From Chitinophagaceae bacterium (lineage in GTDB: Bacteria > Bacteroidota > Bacteroidia > Chitinophagales > Chitinophagaceae), in NCBI GenBank assembly GCA_014379345.1, contig JACMLY010000004.1, positions 1-58,249 of the forward strand: 58,249 bases of DNA, given 5' to 3'. Both the position numbers and the translations under genes were made by a program. Below are positions 15,421-25,400 of the stretch, piece by piece (within the stretch, counting starts at the first letter, position 1; each line of letters opens with the position of its first letter). Below the pieces are notes generated by a model. That model made no database searches, had not been told where the DNA came from, and saw nothing but the letters and a program-made list of their open reading frames with translations.

Positions 15421-16977
15421 ATGAAATTTATAAGCTTCCTTCTTCTTATGTTTTTTTATTCTATCGGTTTTGCCCAGAATCCTGTGGGAATTTTTGAGAA
15501 CAGTGCTGACATAGGAAAACCAAAACTTGCCGGTTCTGCAAAGTATGATGAGCTGGCCCAGACGTATACAATAAAAGGAGGGGGCTACAATATCTGGTTT
15601 AATAGAGATGAATTTCATTACCTGTACAAAAGACTAAAAGGTGATTTTATTCTGACAGCGGATTTTGCATTTTCCAAAGTGGGCGGGAATGGTCATAAAA
15701 AAGTTGGCTGGATGATCAGGGAATCGTTAGATGAACAGGCGGCAAGTATAAATGCGTGTGCACATGAAGATGGGTTGGTAGTTCTCCAGTGGCGCCCATT
15801 GCGGGGAACTTTTATGAGAGACCCCGAGGATGAAATATTTTTCTCTAAAAAGAATTTTCATACAGTTCAGCTTGAACGGATTGGTAAAAAAGTTACCATG
15901 AGTGTATCCAGTCGGGGTGAACCCCTTCAAATTGTCGGTTCGCATAATATGTCGGATATGCGTGATTCAGTGTATGCGGGATTATATATTTGCTCGCACG
16001 ACCCCGAAGTTACCGAGGAGGCAACAGTTTGGAATGTTCGGATTGATAAACCGGTTCCAAGTACCTACCATCCAAATCCAATCATATTAAGATCGTTGAA
16101 GCCGCTGGAAGGAGTGATGGGCTGCCGCCTGGAGATTATGGATGTGTTGGATGGTAAAAGAAAAGTGATTCGCGAATCAACGGGTCGTTTTGAAGCACCC
16201 AACTGGATGCCTGATGGGAAAAATCTATTGTATAACGAAAACGGGTCTATCTATAAAATTTCTATTGATGGTGGACCTTCCGAAAAATTAAATACCGGTA
16301 CTGCCACCAGGAATAATAATGATCATGGTATTTCTTTCGATGGAAAAATGCTCGCGATCAGCAGCCACCGTGATGGTTTACCTGGTGGCGGGTCAAGTGT
16401 TTATATACTTCCCCTTGAAGGTGGTGCTCCCAAATTGCTGACCGAAAAAACGCCATCTTATTGGCATGGATGGAATCCAAATGGCAAAGATGTGCTTGTT
16501 ATCGGCCAAAGGGATAGTAGCAAAATATATAATGTTATTAAAGTTCCGGTAAACGGGGGACCTGAAGTGTTGCTTACAAAAAATACGAAGGGTCATGTTG
16601 ATGGCGCTGAATATTCGCCTGATGGCAAGTTCATATATTATAATGCGAATGTTTCCGGCACCATGCAAATCTGGCGGATGAAACCTGATGGCACTGGAAA
16701 AGAACAACTGACATTTGATGAATATCATAATTGGTTTCCACACATTTCACCAGATGGAAAATGGATGGTGATCATTTCTTTCCCTCCGGAGATTGAGCCT
16801 TCCAGTCACCCGTCTTACAAGCGCGTTATGCTGAGATTGTTACCTCTTACTACCGCTGGTGGGGTAAGAGTTATTGCGAATCTCTATGGCGGGCAGGGAT
16901 CATTAAATGTTCCTTCCTGGTCGCCAGACAGCAGGCGCATTGCTTTTGTGAGCAATTCTGAAAAAACTGAAAAATAG
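15421..16977 (+). CDS. Secreted PD40 (TolB-like propeller) protein, paralog 2
   Basis: 518 residues; signal peptide about 1-19 (ending GFAQ). Same two-part build as 9937-11487: a jelly-roll domain (about 20-215; IFENSADIG, VGWMIRESLDE) and a PD40 propeller with repeated motifs (APNWMPDGKNLLYN, YSPDGKFIYYN, ISPDGKWMVIIS, SWSPDSRRIAFVS). The two proteins align end to end, so this is a duplication, with the Tat-enzyme genes lying between the copies. Each copy has its own operator of identical geometry. Function unassigned; likely substrate binding or recognition at the cell surface or periplasm. Confidence 0.8.
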   Translation: MKFISFLLLMFFYSIGFAQNPVGIFENSADIGKPKLAGSAKYDELAQTYTIKGGGYNIWFNRDEFHYLYKRLKGDFILTADFAFSKVGGNGHKKVGWMIRESLDEQAASINACAHEDGLVVLQWRPLRGTFMRDPEDEIFFSKKNFHTVQLERIGKKVTMSVSSRGEPLQIVGSHNMSDMRDSVYAGLYICSHDPEVTEEATVWNVRIDKPVPSTYHPNPIILRSLKPLEGVMGCRLEIMDVLDGKRKVIRESTGRFEAPNWMPDGKNLLYNENGSIYKISIDGGPSEKLNTGTATRNNNDHGISFDGKMLAISSHRDGLPGGGSSVYILPLEGGAPKLLTEKTPSYWHGWNPNGKDVLVIGQRDSSKIYNVIKVPVNGGPEVLLTKNTKGHVDGAEYSPDGKFIYYNANVSGTMQIWRMKPDGTGKEQLTFDEYHNWFPHISPDGKWMVIISFPPEIEPSSHPSYKRVMLRLLPLTTAGGVRVIANLYGGQGSLNVPSWSPDSRRIAFVSNSEKTEK

Positions 16978-17095
16978 ATTTGTGTATAAATCAGACTGTA
17001 AACATTGTTCTGATTTTGCGTAGACTTCGTTACATAAAGAATATAAAAAACTATTTCAAACATTTTAAGATGCAGTCCGGAAAGCCAATTCAATC

Positions 17096-17168
17096 TGATG
17101 TAGTGTTGTTGTGGCTGAAACAACCGTTTTCCTCTTTTGCAAAGGATGGTGATGTAGTATTGAAGTAG
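17096..17168 (+). promoter_or_regulatory. Paired TGAYGTAG operator unit for susCD
   Basis: Half-sites TGATGTAG 17096 and TGTTGTGG 17107 (distal), TGATGTAG 17150 and TGAAGTAG 17161 (proximal). Period 11 bp, pair spacing 54 bp; the last half-site starts 39 bp before TAACTTTA (17200). Confidence 0.75.
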
Positions 17169-17199
17169 TATAAAATCAATTGCCCATACAATTCAAGTA

Positions 17200-17207
17200 T
17201 AACTTTA
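17200..17207 (+). promoter_or_regulatory. -7 promoter element of susCD
   Basis: TAACTTTA, one mismatch to TAnnTTTG, at the same 39-bp distance from the operator as at the two other promoters. Leader of about 75 bases to the ATG at 17290. Confidence 0.5.
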
Positions 17208-17289
17208 TTAAGGCAGAATATGAAGCCTGAAATAGAGAAAAATCCAAGGCCCTTTATACATATTTTTTTACCAAACTCAACGATTGCTT

Positions 17290-20200
17290 ATGCGATTAAC
17301 AACTAAAGAGCTTCTAAAAAATGGTTGCACAGTAGCGCTATTGTTATTAAGCTATGGCGTACTTGCTCAAAAAACGGTTACTGGTAGAATCATCAACAAT
17401 AATGACAAACAGCCGCTTCCGGGAGCATCGGTACAGGTAAAAGGCACTCAAATCATTTCACAATCACAAACAGATGGAAATTTTTCTTTAAATGTTCCAG
17501 CCAACTACAATATTCTGGTAATAACGGTGGTGGGGTTTGAAACAATGGAAGTTAATCTATCAGCTACACCTACGCCTGGAGTCATTTCTTTAAAGCCATC
17601 TACAGCATCTCTCAATGAAGTAATAGTAACCGGGTATACGGCCCAAAGGAAAAAGGATATTACCGGTGCAGTTTCAGTAATAAATGTCGACAACATTAAA
17701 AACATCCCATCTGGCACTATTGAATCTGTGCTACAAGGCCAGGCGTCCGGATTAACTGTCATTAATAATGGCGCTCCGGGCGGTCCAAGTAATGTTCGGG
17801 TACGGGGAATCACTTCTGTTGGTAATGTTGACCCGCTCGTTATTATTGACGGTACACCTGGTAATATGCACGATCTCAATCCAAATGATATTCAATCAAT
17901 ACAGGTATTAAAAGATGCGGGTTCGGCAGCCATTTATGGAGTTCGAGGTTCCAATGGAGTCATTATTATTACAACCAAAAAAGGAAAGCAGGGCCCGGCG
18001 CGGGTCACTTATGATGCATATATTGGTTCGCAGCGACCATTGAAGAATGGCTGGAATCTGGCGAATCCTACAGAAAATGCAAACGCAATTTGGGAACAAT
18101 ATAAAAATAGTGGGCTCGTAGCTTCTCATAAGCAATATGGAAATGGTCCAACGCCTGTTATTCCTGATTACATAACACCTACAGCGGGAATCGCGGGCCA
18201 GCCTAATACGGATCCTGCTACTTATAAACTTTACACCAACCAGATCACTAAAGCCAATAAAGAGGGTACCGATTGGTTCCATGAAATTTTCAAACCGGCA
18301 CTCTTACAAAGCCATAATGTTTCTGTAAGTGGGGGAAATGATAAATCAGCTTATTTATTTTCATTGAATTATCTGAACCAGGATGGCACATTGATCCATA
18401 ATTATCTTAGAAGATATTCCGCAAGAATAAATACCCTGTTTAATGTTGGGAAAAATATCCGTATTGGTGAAAATGCCTACGTCGCTTATAAGAAAAATCC
18501 TGGGTACCTGGGTTTGCCGGGAGTAAATAATGCCAACTCCATCAATGCCGCTTATCGCATGCCTGCAATTGTTCCGGTGTATGATATTACAGGCAAAAAT
18601 TTTGCAGGCGGGGGATCTCAAAGCCTTGGTAACTCTCCGAACCCGGTTGCAATTATGGAGCGTACAAAAAACAATAAAGGAAATTCCTGGCAGATCTCGG
18701 GAAATGTATTTGCTGAACTCGATCTCATGAAACACTTTACTGTTCGTACCAGCTTTGGGGGAACGGTGGAGAATTTTTATAATAATGCATTTGTATTTAC
18801 AGCTTATGAGAATGCAGAGAATAGTTCAAACCCCAATAGTTTTATAGAAAGTTCTGGTTTCAGTAGTAGCTGGACCTGGACCAATACGCTTAATTACACA
18901 AACATTTTTGCAACTAAACACAGGGTAAATGCATTAATTGGTAGTGAGGCTATCAGTAATTATGCACGTGGAATATCTGGTTCAAGGGGAAGTTATTTCA
19001 TCACCGACCTGAGTAACTTAACGGTGGATCCCAATTTGTGGACTTTGAACTTTGGTACACCTACCGGTCAACAGAACAGTAACATACTTGTTAATGGAAT
19101 TCAAAGCCCTTATGAAAGCAGTTTGTTTTCATTATTCGGCAGGGTTGATTATGCATTTGATGATAAATATCTCCTTAGTGGAACCTTACGGCGTGACGGT
19201 TCTTCTGTTTTTTCTTCTGAATCGCGGTATGGTGTTTTTCCTTCTATTACGGCTGGCTGGAGAATTTCCAGTGAAAAGTTTATGCAGGGAGTTACCTGGC
19301 TTAACGATCTGAAAATTCGTGGAGGTTGGGGCAAACTTGGATCTCTTAGCAATATCAATCCAACCAATGCATATACCTTATTTGGTTCAAGTTCGGTTTA
19401 CTCTTATTATGATATTAATGGAAGTAGTACCAGTCCTACACTGGGTTTATTCACGGCTCAATATGGTAACCAGGCAACTACCTGGGAAGAAGATATCATA
19501 ACAAATATTGGGTTTGATGCCACCTTGTTTAATAATACGCTGGAACTTTCCATGGAATGGTATAAAAAGGATATCAAAGGTTTATTATACCGACCGGTAG
19601 CCCCTGCTTCAGTTGGAGCAGCAACACTGCCTTTTATAAATGTTGGAAATATTCAAAATAAAGGAATTGACCTATCTGCAATTTATCACGGTAAAATCAA
19701 CAAGGATCTTGGGTTTGATATAACAGCAACTTTTACTTCGTACAATAACAAAGTAATATCGCTTCCCGCAGGCACATTATATTTTGATTATGGTAATTCA
19801 AGATTGCAACCCGGTCAGCCTATTGGCGCATTCTTTGGTTACAAACAAATTGGTTTATTCCAAAGTGCGGCAGACGTATCCGGTTCTCCAACCCAGGAAG
19901 CTGCCGCTCCTGGCAGGCATAAATTTGCAGACGTGAATGGCGATAAAGTTATCAATGCACAAGACAGAACACACTTCGGTGATCCAAATCCTGATTTTAC
20001 TGCAGGTTTAAATCTCGGAGTTAATTATAAAAACTTCGACCTTTTCGTGTTTGTATATGCTTCGGTGGGGAATGATGTTATTAATAATGTTCGTGCCTCT
20101 ATAGATTTTCCGCAGGTATTTGATGTAGCTATCAGTAAGGATGCAGTCTATAATTCATGGACTCCCGATCGTCCAAATGCTAAAGTGCCCAGGCTCGAAC

Positions 20201-20502
20201 GGTCAGCAAATTTCAGTAATACAACCCAGTTCAATTCTTATTACCTGGAAGATGGTTCTTTTCTGCGATGTAAAGCGCTGACGTTGGGATATAACCTTCC
20301 AGGAAATATGATACAGCGATTCGGAATTACCAAGTTCAGAATATACGTGCAGGCACTGAATCTTTTCACTCTCACTAAATACACGGGACTTGATCCTGAA
20401 TTATCGGGCCCTGTACTTACAAGTACAAATTTCGGGAATGATGGTGGAGCATATCCTGCTAATCAGAAAGCGTATACAGTAGGTATCAACCTTTCATTCT
20501 GA
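17290..20502 (+). CDS. susC: SusC/RagA-type TonB-dependent outer membrane transporter
   Basis: 1070 residues from the ATG at 17290; a TTG two codons earlier is not preferred. Signal peptide (about 1-27, ending VLAQ), carboxypeptidase-regulatory-like domain (about 28-105, TGRIINNNDKQPLPGASVQVKG), TonB-dependent plug (about 115-230, with VIVTGYTAQRKKDITGAVSV and GVRGSNGVIIITTKKGK) and a 22-strand barrel ending in the aromatic YTVGINLSF. It imports oligosaccharides or similar substrates, with the SusD partner encoded 41 bp downstream. Regulated by the operator at 17096-17168. The substrate is not deducible, although the flanking GMC enzyme suggests glycosides. Confidence 0.92.
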   Translation: MRLTTKELLKNGCTVALLLLSYGVLAQKTVTGRIINNNDKQPLPGASVQVKGTQIISQSQTDGNFSLNVPANYNILVITVVGFETMEVNLSATPTPGVISLKPSTASLNEVIVTGYTAQRKKDITGAVSVINVDNIKNIPSGTIESVLQGQASGLTVINNGAPGGPSNVRVRGITSVGNVDPLVIIDGTPGNMHDLNPNDIQSIQVLKDAGSAAIYGVRGSNGVIIITTKKGKQGPARVTYDAYIGSQRPLKNGWNLANPTENANAIWEQYKNSGLVASHKQYGNGPTPVIPDYITPTAGIAGQPNTDPATYKLYTNQITKANKEGTDWFHEIFKPALLQSHNVSVSGGNDKSAYLFSLNYLNQDGTLIHNYLRRYSARINTLFNVGKNIRIGENAYVAYKKNPGYLGLPGVNNANSINAAYRMPAIVPVYDITGKNFAGGGSQSLGNSPNPVAIMERTKNNKGNSWQISGNVFAELDLMKHFTVRTSFGGTVENFYNNAFVFTAYENAENSSNPNSFIESSGFSSSWTWTNTLNYTNIFATKHRVNALIGSEAISNYARGISGSRGSYFITDLSNLTVDPNLWTLNFGTPTGQQNSNILVNGIQSPYESSLFSLFGRVDYAFDDKYLLSGTLRRDGSSVFSSESRYGVFPSITAGWRISSEKFMQGVTWLNDLKIRGGWGKLGSLSNINPTNAYTLFGSSSVYSYYDINGSSTSPTLGLFTAQYGNQATTWEEDIITNIGFDATLFNNTLELSMEWYKKDIKGLLYRPVAPASVGAATLPFINVGNIQNKGIDLSAIYHGKINKDLGFDITATFTSYNNKVISLPAGTLYFDYGNSRLQPGQPIGAFFGYKQIGLFQSAADVSGSPTQEAAAPGRHKFADVNGDKVINAQDRTHFGDPNPDFTAGLNLGVNYKNFDLFVFVYASVGNDVINNVRASIDFPQVFDVAISKDAVYNSWTPDRPNAKVPRLERSANFSNTTQFNSYYLEDGSFLRCKALTLGYNLPGNMIQRFGITKFRIYVQALNLFTLTKYTGLDPELSGPVLTSTNFGNDGGAYPANQKAYTVGINLSF

Positions 20503-20543
20503 TCTGGAGCCATTTTATATTTTCAAAAAAGAGAATAAATAAT

Positions 20544-22382
20544 ATGAAACAAAAACATAAAATAATAATAATTGGTTGCCTGAGCATTACACTGATCGCG
20601 TATGCATGCAGTAAGAGTTTTTTGGATAAAAAACCCCTTGGCCAATTGACCGAGACCAGCGTAGCAAATAAGGCAGGCATACAAGCTTTGCTTATTGGTG
20701 CCTATTCTTTTTTAGATGGACAATCTGGATTGTCTCTCGGAGGCACCGATGTTACCGGCATTACTTATGGGGCTGCCGGATCCAATTGGGTGTATGGAAG
20801 CATCGTTGCTGATGATTCTTATAAAGGATCAACACCCAGTGACCAGCCACCGATGGTATTACTGGCAACCTGGTCTAAATCCACATCAACTTCAACGTAT
20901 ATGACCATTAAATGGCGAATTCTTTACGGTGGGATACAACGGGCCAATGATGTAATAAGGCTGTTACCGAAAGCGACTGACATCCCTGCAGCGGAGGCGA
21001 AAATTATGGAAGCTGAATCCCGTTTTTTAAGAGGGCATTATCATTTTGATGCTAAAAAAATGTGGAACAATCCTATTTATGTAGATGAAACAATTACCTA
21101 TGCTGATAACAACTATAATGTTCCAAACATTGACGGCACTGGCAATTTTATCAATATCTGGCCCCAGATCGAAGCTGATTTCCAATTTGCCATTGATAAT
21201 TTACCAGCTACCCAGCCACAAAAAGGGAGGGCTAATAAATGGGCGGCTATGGCATATCTCGCAAAGGCATACATGTTCCAGGATAAATTTGCACAGGCAA
21301 AGCCACTATTGGAAAACCTGATTGCCAACGGAGTTACCGCTTCAGGCGCAAAATACACGCTGGTAAATTTTCAGGATAACTTTAACGCTCAGACTAAAAA
21401 CGGCCCCGAGTCTGTATTTGCTTTCCAAACATCCGTGAATGATGGTTCTGAGCTCAACGGTAATTTCGGGGATGTACTAAACTTCCCTAATGGTCCGGGT
21501 GCACCGGGCGGTTGTTGTGGATTTAATAATCCTTCTTACAACCTGGCCAATGCCTATAAAACAGATGCAGTTACCGGTTTGCCCCTATTAGATACCTGGA
21601 ACAGTGGTACGGGTGTAAGTGATTCAACTAATATTTATATCGGAACATTGGATCCACGTGTTGACTTCACCATTGGTCGTCCAGGACTTCCGTATTTGGA
21701 TTGGGGACCACAAAGCATTGCATGGATACGCGACCCTGCCGTAAATGGTGTGTTTAGTCCAAGAAAGAATGTGTATGCTAAAAGTCAGTTTGGTACATAT
21801 TCATCCAATGAAACCAGTTTTTGGGGAGCTACTCAGATAAATGCCAACAATTATACATTCATCCGTTTTGCTGATATTATTTTATGGGCTGCTGAATGCG
21901 AAATAGAAGTGGGTACGCTTGACAAAGCACAGCAATATGTTAACCAGATTCGCACCAGGGCTGCCGACCCAACGGGATGGGTGTATAAAAATGCTACTTA
22001 TAGCGCTGCCAGTTCAAAATATTCTCCTCAGACTACACCTGCGGATAATTATAAAATCGGCCTTTACCCTGCCGGAAACTTTGCTGCAGGGGGCAAAGAC
22101 TATGCGCGCAAAGCCCTTCAGTTTGAAAGAAGGTTAGAACTGGCAATGGAAGGGCACCGTTTCTTTGATCTATCCCGCTGGGACAATGGTACAGGATTTA
22201 TGGCGAATGTTTTGAATGCATACCAGGCAGTGGAAAAAACCAGGAAATCATTTTTTACTGTTAATCCCACAGCCCAATTCACCAAGGGGGTTAATGAATT
22301 TTATCCGATACCTCAAAGCCAGATTGATGCTGAGAATGCCAGCGGTAAAATAGTATTAAAACAAAATCCCGGTTACAATTAG
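20544..22382 (+). CDS. susD: SusD/RagB-type surface glycan-binding lipoprotein
   Basis: 612 residues. Signal peptide with lipobox IAYAC (Cys22), then the SusD N-terminal region (SFLDKKPLGQLTETSV), TPR-like helical repeats (RFLRGHYHFDAKKMW, AYLAKAYMFQDKFAQAKPLL) and the C-terminal RagB/SusD domain (RFADIILWAAECEIEVG, ARKALQFERRLELAMEGHRFFDLSRW, FYPIPQSQI). It forms the lid of the SusC channel and captures substrate at the cell surface. Directly downstream of susC and followed by an intrinsic terminator. Confidence 0.92.
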   Translation: MKQKHKIIIIGCLSITLIAYACSKSFLDKKPLGQLTETSVANKAGIQALLIGAYSFLDGQSGLSLGGTDVTGITYGAAGSNWVYGSIVADDSYKGSTPSDQPPMVLLATWSKSTSTSTYMTIKWRILYGGIQRANDVIRLLPKATDIPAAEAKIMEAESRFLRGHYHFDAKKMWNNPIYVDETITYADNNYNVPNIDGTGNFINIWPQIEADFQFAIDNLPATQPQKGRANKWAAMAYLAKAYMFQDKFAQAKPLLENLIANGVTASGAKYTLVNFQDNFNAQTKNGPESVFAFQTSVNDGSELNGNFGDVLNFPNGPGAPGGCCGFNNPSYNLANAYKTDAVTGLPLLDTWNSGTGVSDSTNIYIGTLDPRVDFTIGRPGLPYLDWGPQSIAWIRDPAVNGVFSPRKNVYAKSQFGTYSSNETSFWGATQINANNYTFIRFADIILWAAECEIEVGTLDKAQQYVNQIRTRAADPTGWVYKNATYSAASSKYSPQTTPADNYKIGLYPAGNFAAGGKDYARKALQFERRLELAMEGHRFFDLSRWDNGTGFMANVLNAYQAVEKTRKSFFTVNPTAQFTKGVNEFYPIPQSQIDAENASGKIVLKQNPGYN

Positions 22383-22415
22383 TTTATCATATGCAATCAT
22401 TGTTGAATTTTGGTT

Positions 22416-22441
22416 AGGTAGGGTCATCGCCCTACCTTTTT
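22416..22441 (+). terminator. Rho-independent terminator after susD
   Basis: AGGTAGGG (22416-22423), loop TCATCG, CCCTACCT (22430-22437) and a T-run to 22441. A clean 8-bp GC-rich stem plus U-tract, 34 bp after the susD stop; some read-through to the VCBS gene is possible. Confidence 0.85.
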
Positions 22442-22474
22442 AAGTTTACATTTATCCAGTCATATCATCAATAA

Positions 22475-25400
22475 ATGGGACAAATAAAAACTTTAGCCGT
22501 AATATTTCTCTGCTTCCAATTACTGATACTGTTTTCCTGTGATAATAAGACGACCCTGTTTGAAGTCGTTTCATCTGCACATTCCGGTATTCATTTCGAT
22601 AACCGAATTACAGAAAATGATTCAATTAACCCATTGGATCTGGTAAATATTTACAACGGAGGCGGAGTAGGCATTGGCGATTTTAATAATGACGGGTTGC
22701 AGGATATATATTTTACCGGCAACACGATTTCCAATAAACTTTATTTGAATAAAGGAAATTTAGAATTCGTTGATGTCACTAGTGTTGCTAATGTTGGAGG
22801 TGAACAAAGATGGTCACGAGGCGTAGCAATGGTTGATATAAATAACGACGGTTGGTTGGATATGTATGTTTGTTGTACAATCCTCAATGATCCGCTCAAA
22901 CGGGAAAATTTGTTATACATCAACCAGGGAATAGATGAGAGAGGCATACCTCATTTCAAAGAAAGTGCCAGAGAATACGAACTGAACGATACCTCCCATT
23001 CTACAATGGCTGCATTTTTTGATTATGATAATGATCTTGATCTGGATATGTATCTGGTTGTGAATGTTATTCCCAAAGATGAAAATCCGAATATTTTCAG
23101 AACCGCTTTTAAAAATGGTGAATATCCCAGCACCGGAAGGTTATATCGGAATGATAAGAACGATAGCCTGAAGCACCCAAGGTTTGTAAATATCTCGAAA
23201 GAAGCGGGTATTACGATTGAAGGTTATGGACATTCTGCAAGTATTACAGATTTAAATAAAGACGGGTGGAAAGATATCTATGTTGCCAACGACTTCATGC
23301 CCGATAATATTCTTTATATCAATAATCATGATGGCACTTTCACCAATAAAGCACGGGATTATTTTAAACATACTTCGGCCAACTCGATGGGCCAGGACAT
23401 TATAGATATCAATAACGACGGTCTGCAGGATGTTATTGAACTGGACATGAACCCCGAGGACAATTTCAGGAAGAAGACAATGATGACTGGAAATAATTAT
23501 CGGATTTATCAGAATTTTGAAGCCTATGGATATCAGTATCAATATGTGAGAAATGTATTACAGTTAAATCAGGGGCCACGTGTAAAACAGCATGATTCCA
23601 TCGGAGACCCCGTGTTCAGTGATATTGGTTTTTATGCCGGCATTGCTGAAACAGACTGGAGTTGGGCGCCTGTTGTAACAGATTTTGACAATGACGGGTA
23701 TCGCGATATCATCATATCCAATGGATATCCAAAGGATATAACTGATCGGGATTTCATCTCGTTCCGAAAAATGGCTGATCAGCTTGCATCAAAGGAAATG
23801 TTGCTGAAGCAAATACCTGAAGTGAAGCTCCATAACTATGCCTACCGGAATAATGGTGATCTTACTTTTCGTGACGTCTCTGAAGAATGGGGTCTTTCTA
23901 TACCAACCTATTCTAATGGTGCGGCGTATGTTGACCTGGATAATGATGGAGACATGGATCTTGTTGTGAACAATATTAATGATGAAGCATTACTGTTTGA
24001 AAATAAAATACGAAACAGAGATAAAAAAAATAATCATCATTTCCTGCAAATAAAACTTATTGGCGATTCACTAAACAGGAATGGTCTTGGTACATGGATT
24101 GAAATTTTTTATGATAATAAGATACAGGTGTATGAGCAAACTCCTTACAGAGGCTATTTATCCACTGTACAATTAAACCCTCATTTTGGATTAGGCGTCG
24201 TTGCTGTTATCGACTCAATACTCATAAAATGGCCCAACCAGCAAAAACAAAAATTAATAAATATCCCTGTTGACCAAACAGTAGAAGTTAACATCACAGC
24301 TGCAACGGAGAATTTTAGCTGGACTAATCCGCAGTTCGCTTCAAATACGTTGTTTACTGAAATTACTGGTTCACTCAACATCCATTACCTGCACCAGGAA
24401 AAGGATTTCATTGATTTTAATTTTCAGAAATTACTTCCGCATAAGCTTTCGGAATATGGCCCTGCACTTGGCGTTGCAGACGTTGATGGCAATGGGTTTG
24501 ATGATATTGTTGCCGGTGGTTCTGTTTCTAACAGTCCTGTAATCTTGTTTCAGCGAAATGACGGATCGTTTTTTCAAAAATTACTTTTACCTGATATGCA
24601 GCCCACCAATAAAAATTGGGAAGAAATAGGAATTGTTTTGTTCGATGTGGAAGGTGATGGCGACCCGGATCTTTACACCGCAAGCGGCGGATATGAAAAT
24701 CATCCAAATGCAGTTGCCTACCTGGATAAATTGTATATCAATAACGGCAAAGGTGAATTTACTTTAGACTCATTGGCCTTGCCCAAAAATGTTACCAGTA
24801 AATCATGTGTCCGCACTGCAGATTATGATAAAGATGGAGACCTTGACCTTTTCATCGGTGGCCGGGTAGAACCCCAAAATTATCCCAAAGCGGTATCCAG
24901 CTATATTTATAGGAATGATTCGAAAAAGAGCAGTATTAAATTTACCGATGTTAGCTCATCTGTTGCAACGTCATTAAGCAAAGTGGGCTTGATATGCGAT
25001 GCATTGTGGACTGATTTTAACGATGACGGCTGGCAGGATTTGATGCTTGCCGGTGAATGGATGTCAATAAAATTTCTGAAAAATAATAATGGCGTTCTCG
25101 AAGATGTTACTTCTTCTGTAGGGTTAGAAAGCAAAACGGGTTTATGGAACAGCCTGTTGCCGGGGGATTTTGACAATGACGGTGATATGGACTATATAGC
25201 TGGCAACACCGGTGAAAATACATTTTACAAGGGAAGTGAACAGTATCCTGTTTCCATTTATGGTAAAGACTTCGATAATAATGGTGTGCTGGATTGTATC
25301 CCCACTAAATTTATACCCGATAAGGAAGGCGTTTTGAGAGAATATACCACCCACACCCGTGATGATGTAGTTGATCAGATGCCATTCATAAAAAAACGAT

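Noticed and set aside
25361..25372. GATGATGTAG word in the VCBS gene
   Set aside because: Coding sequence for Asp-Asp-Val, unpaired.
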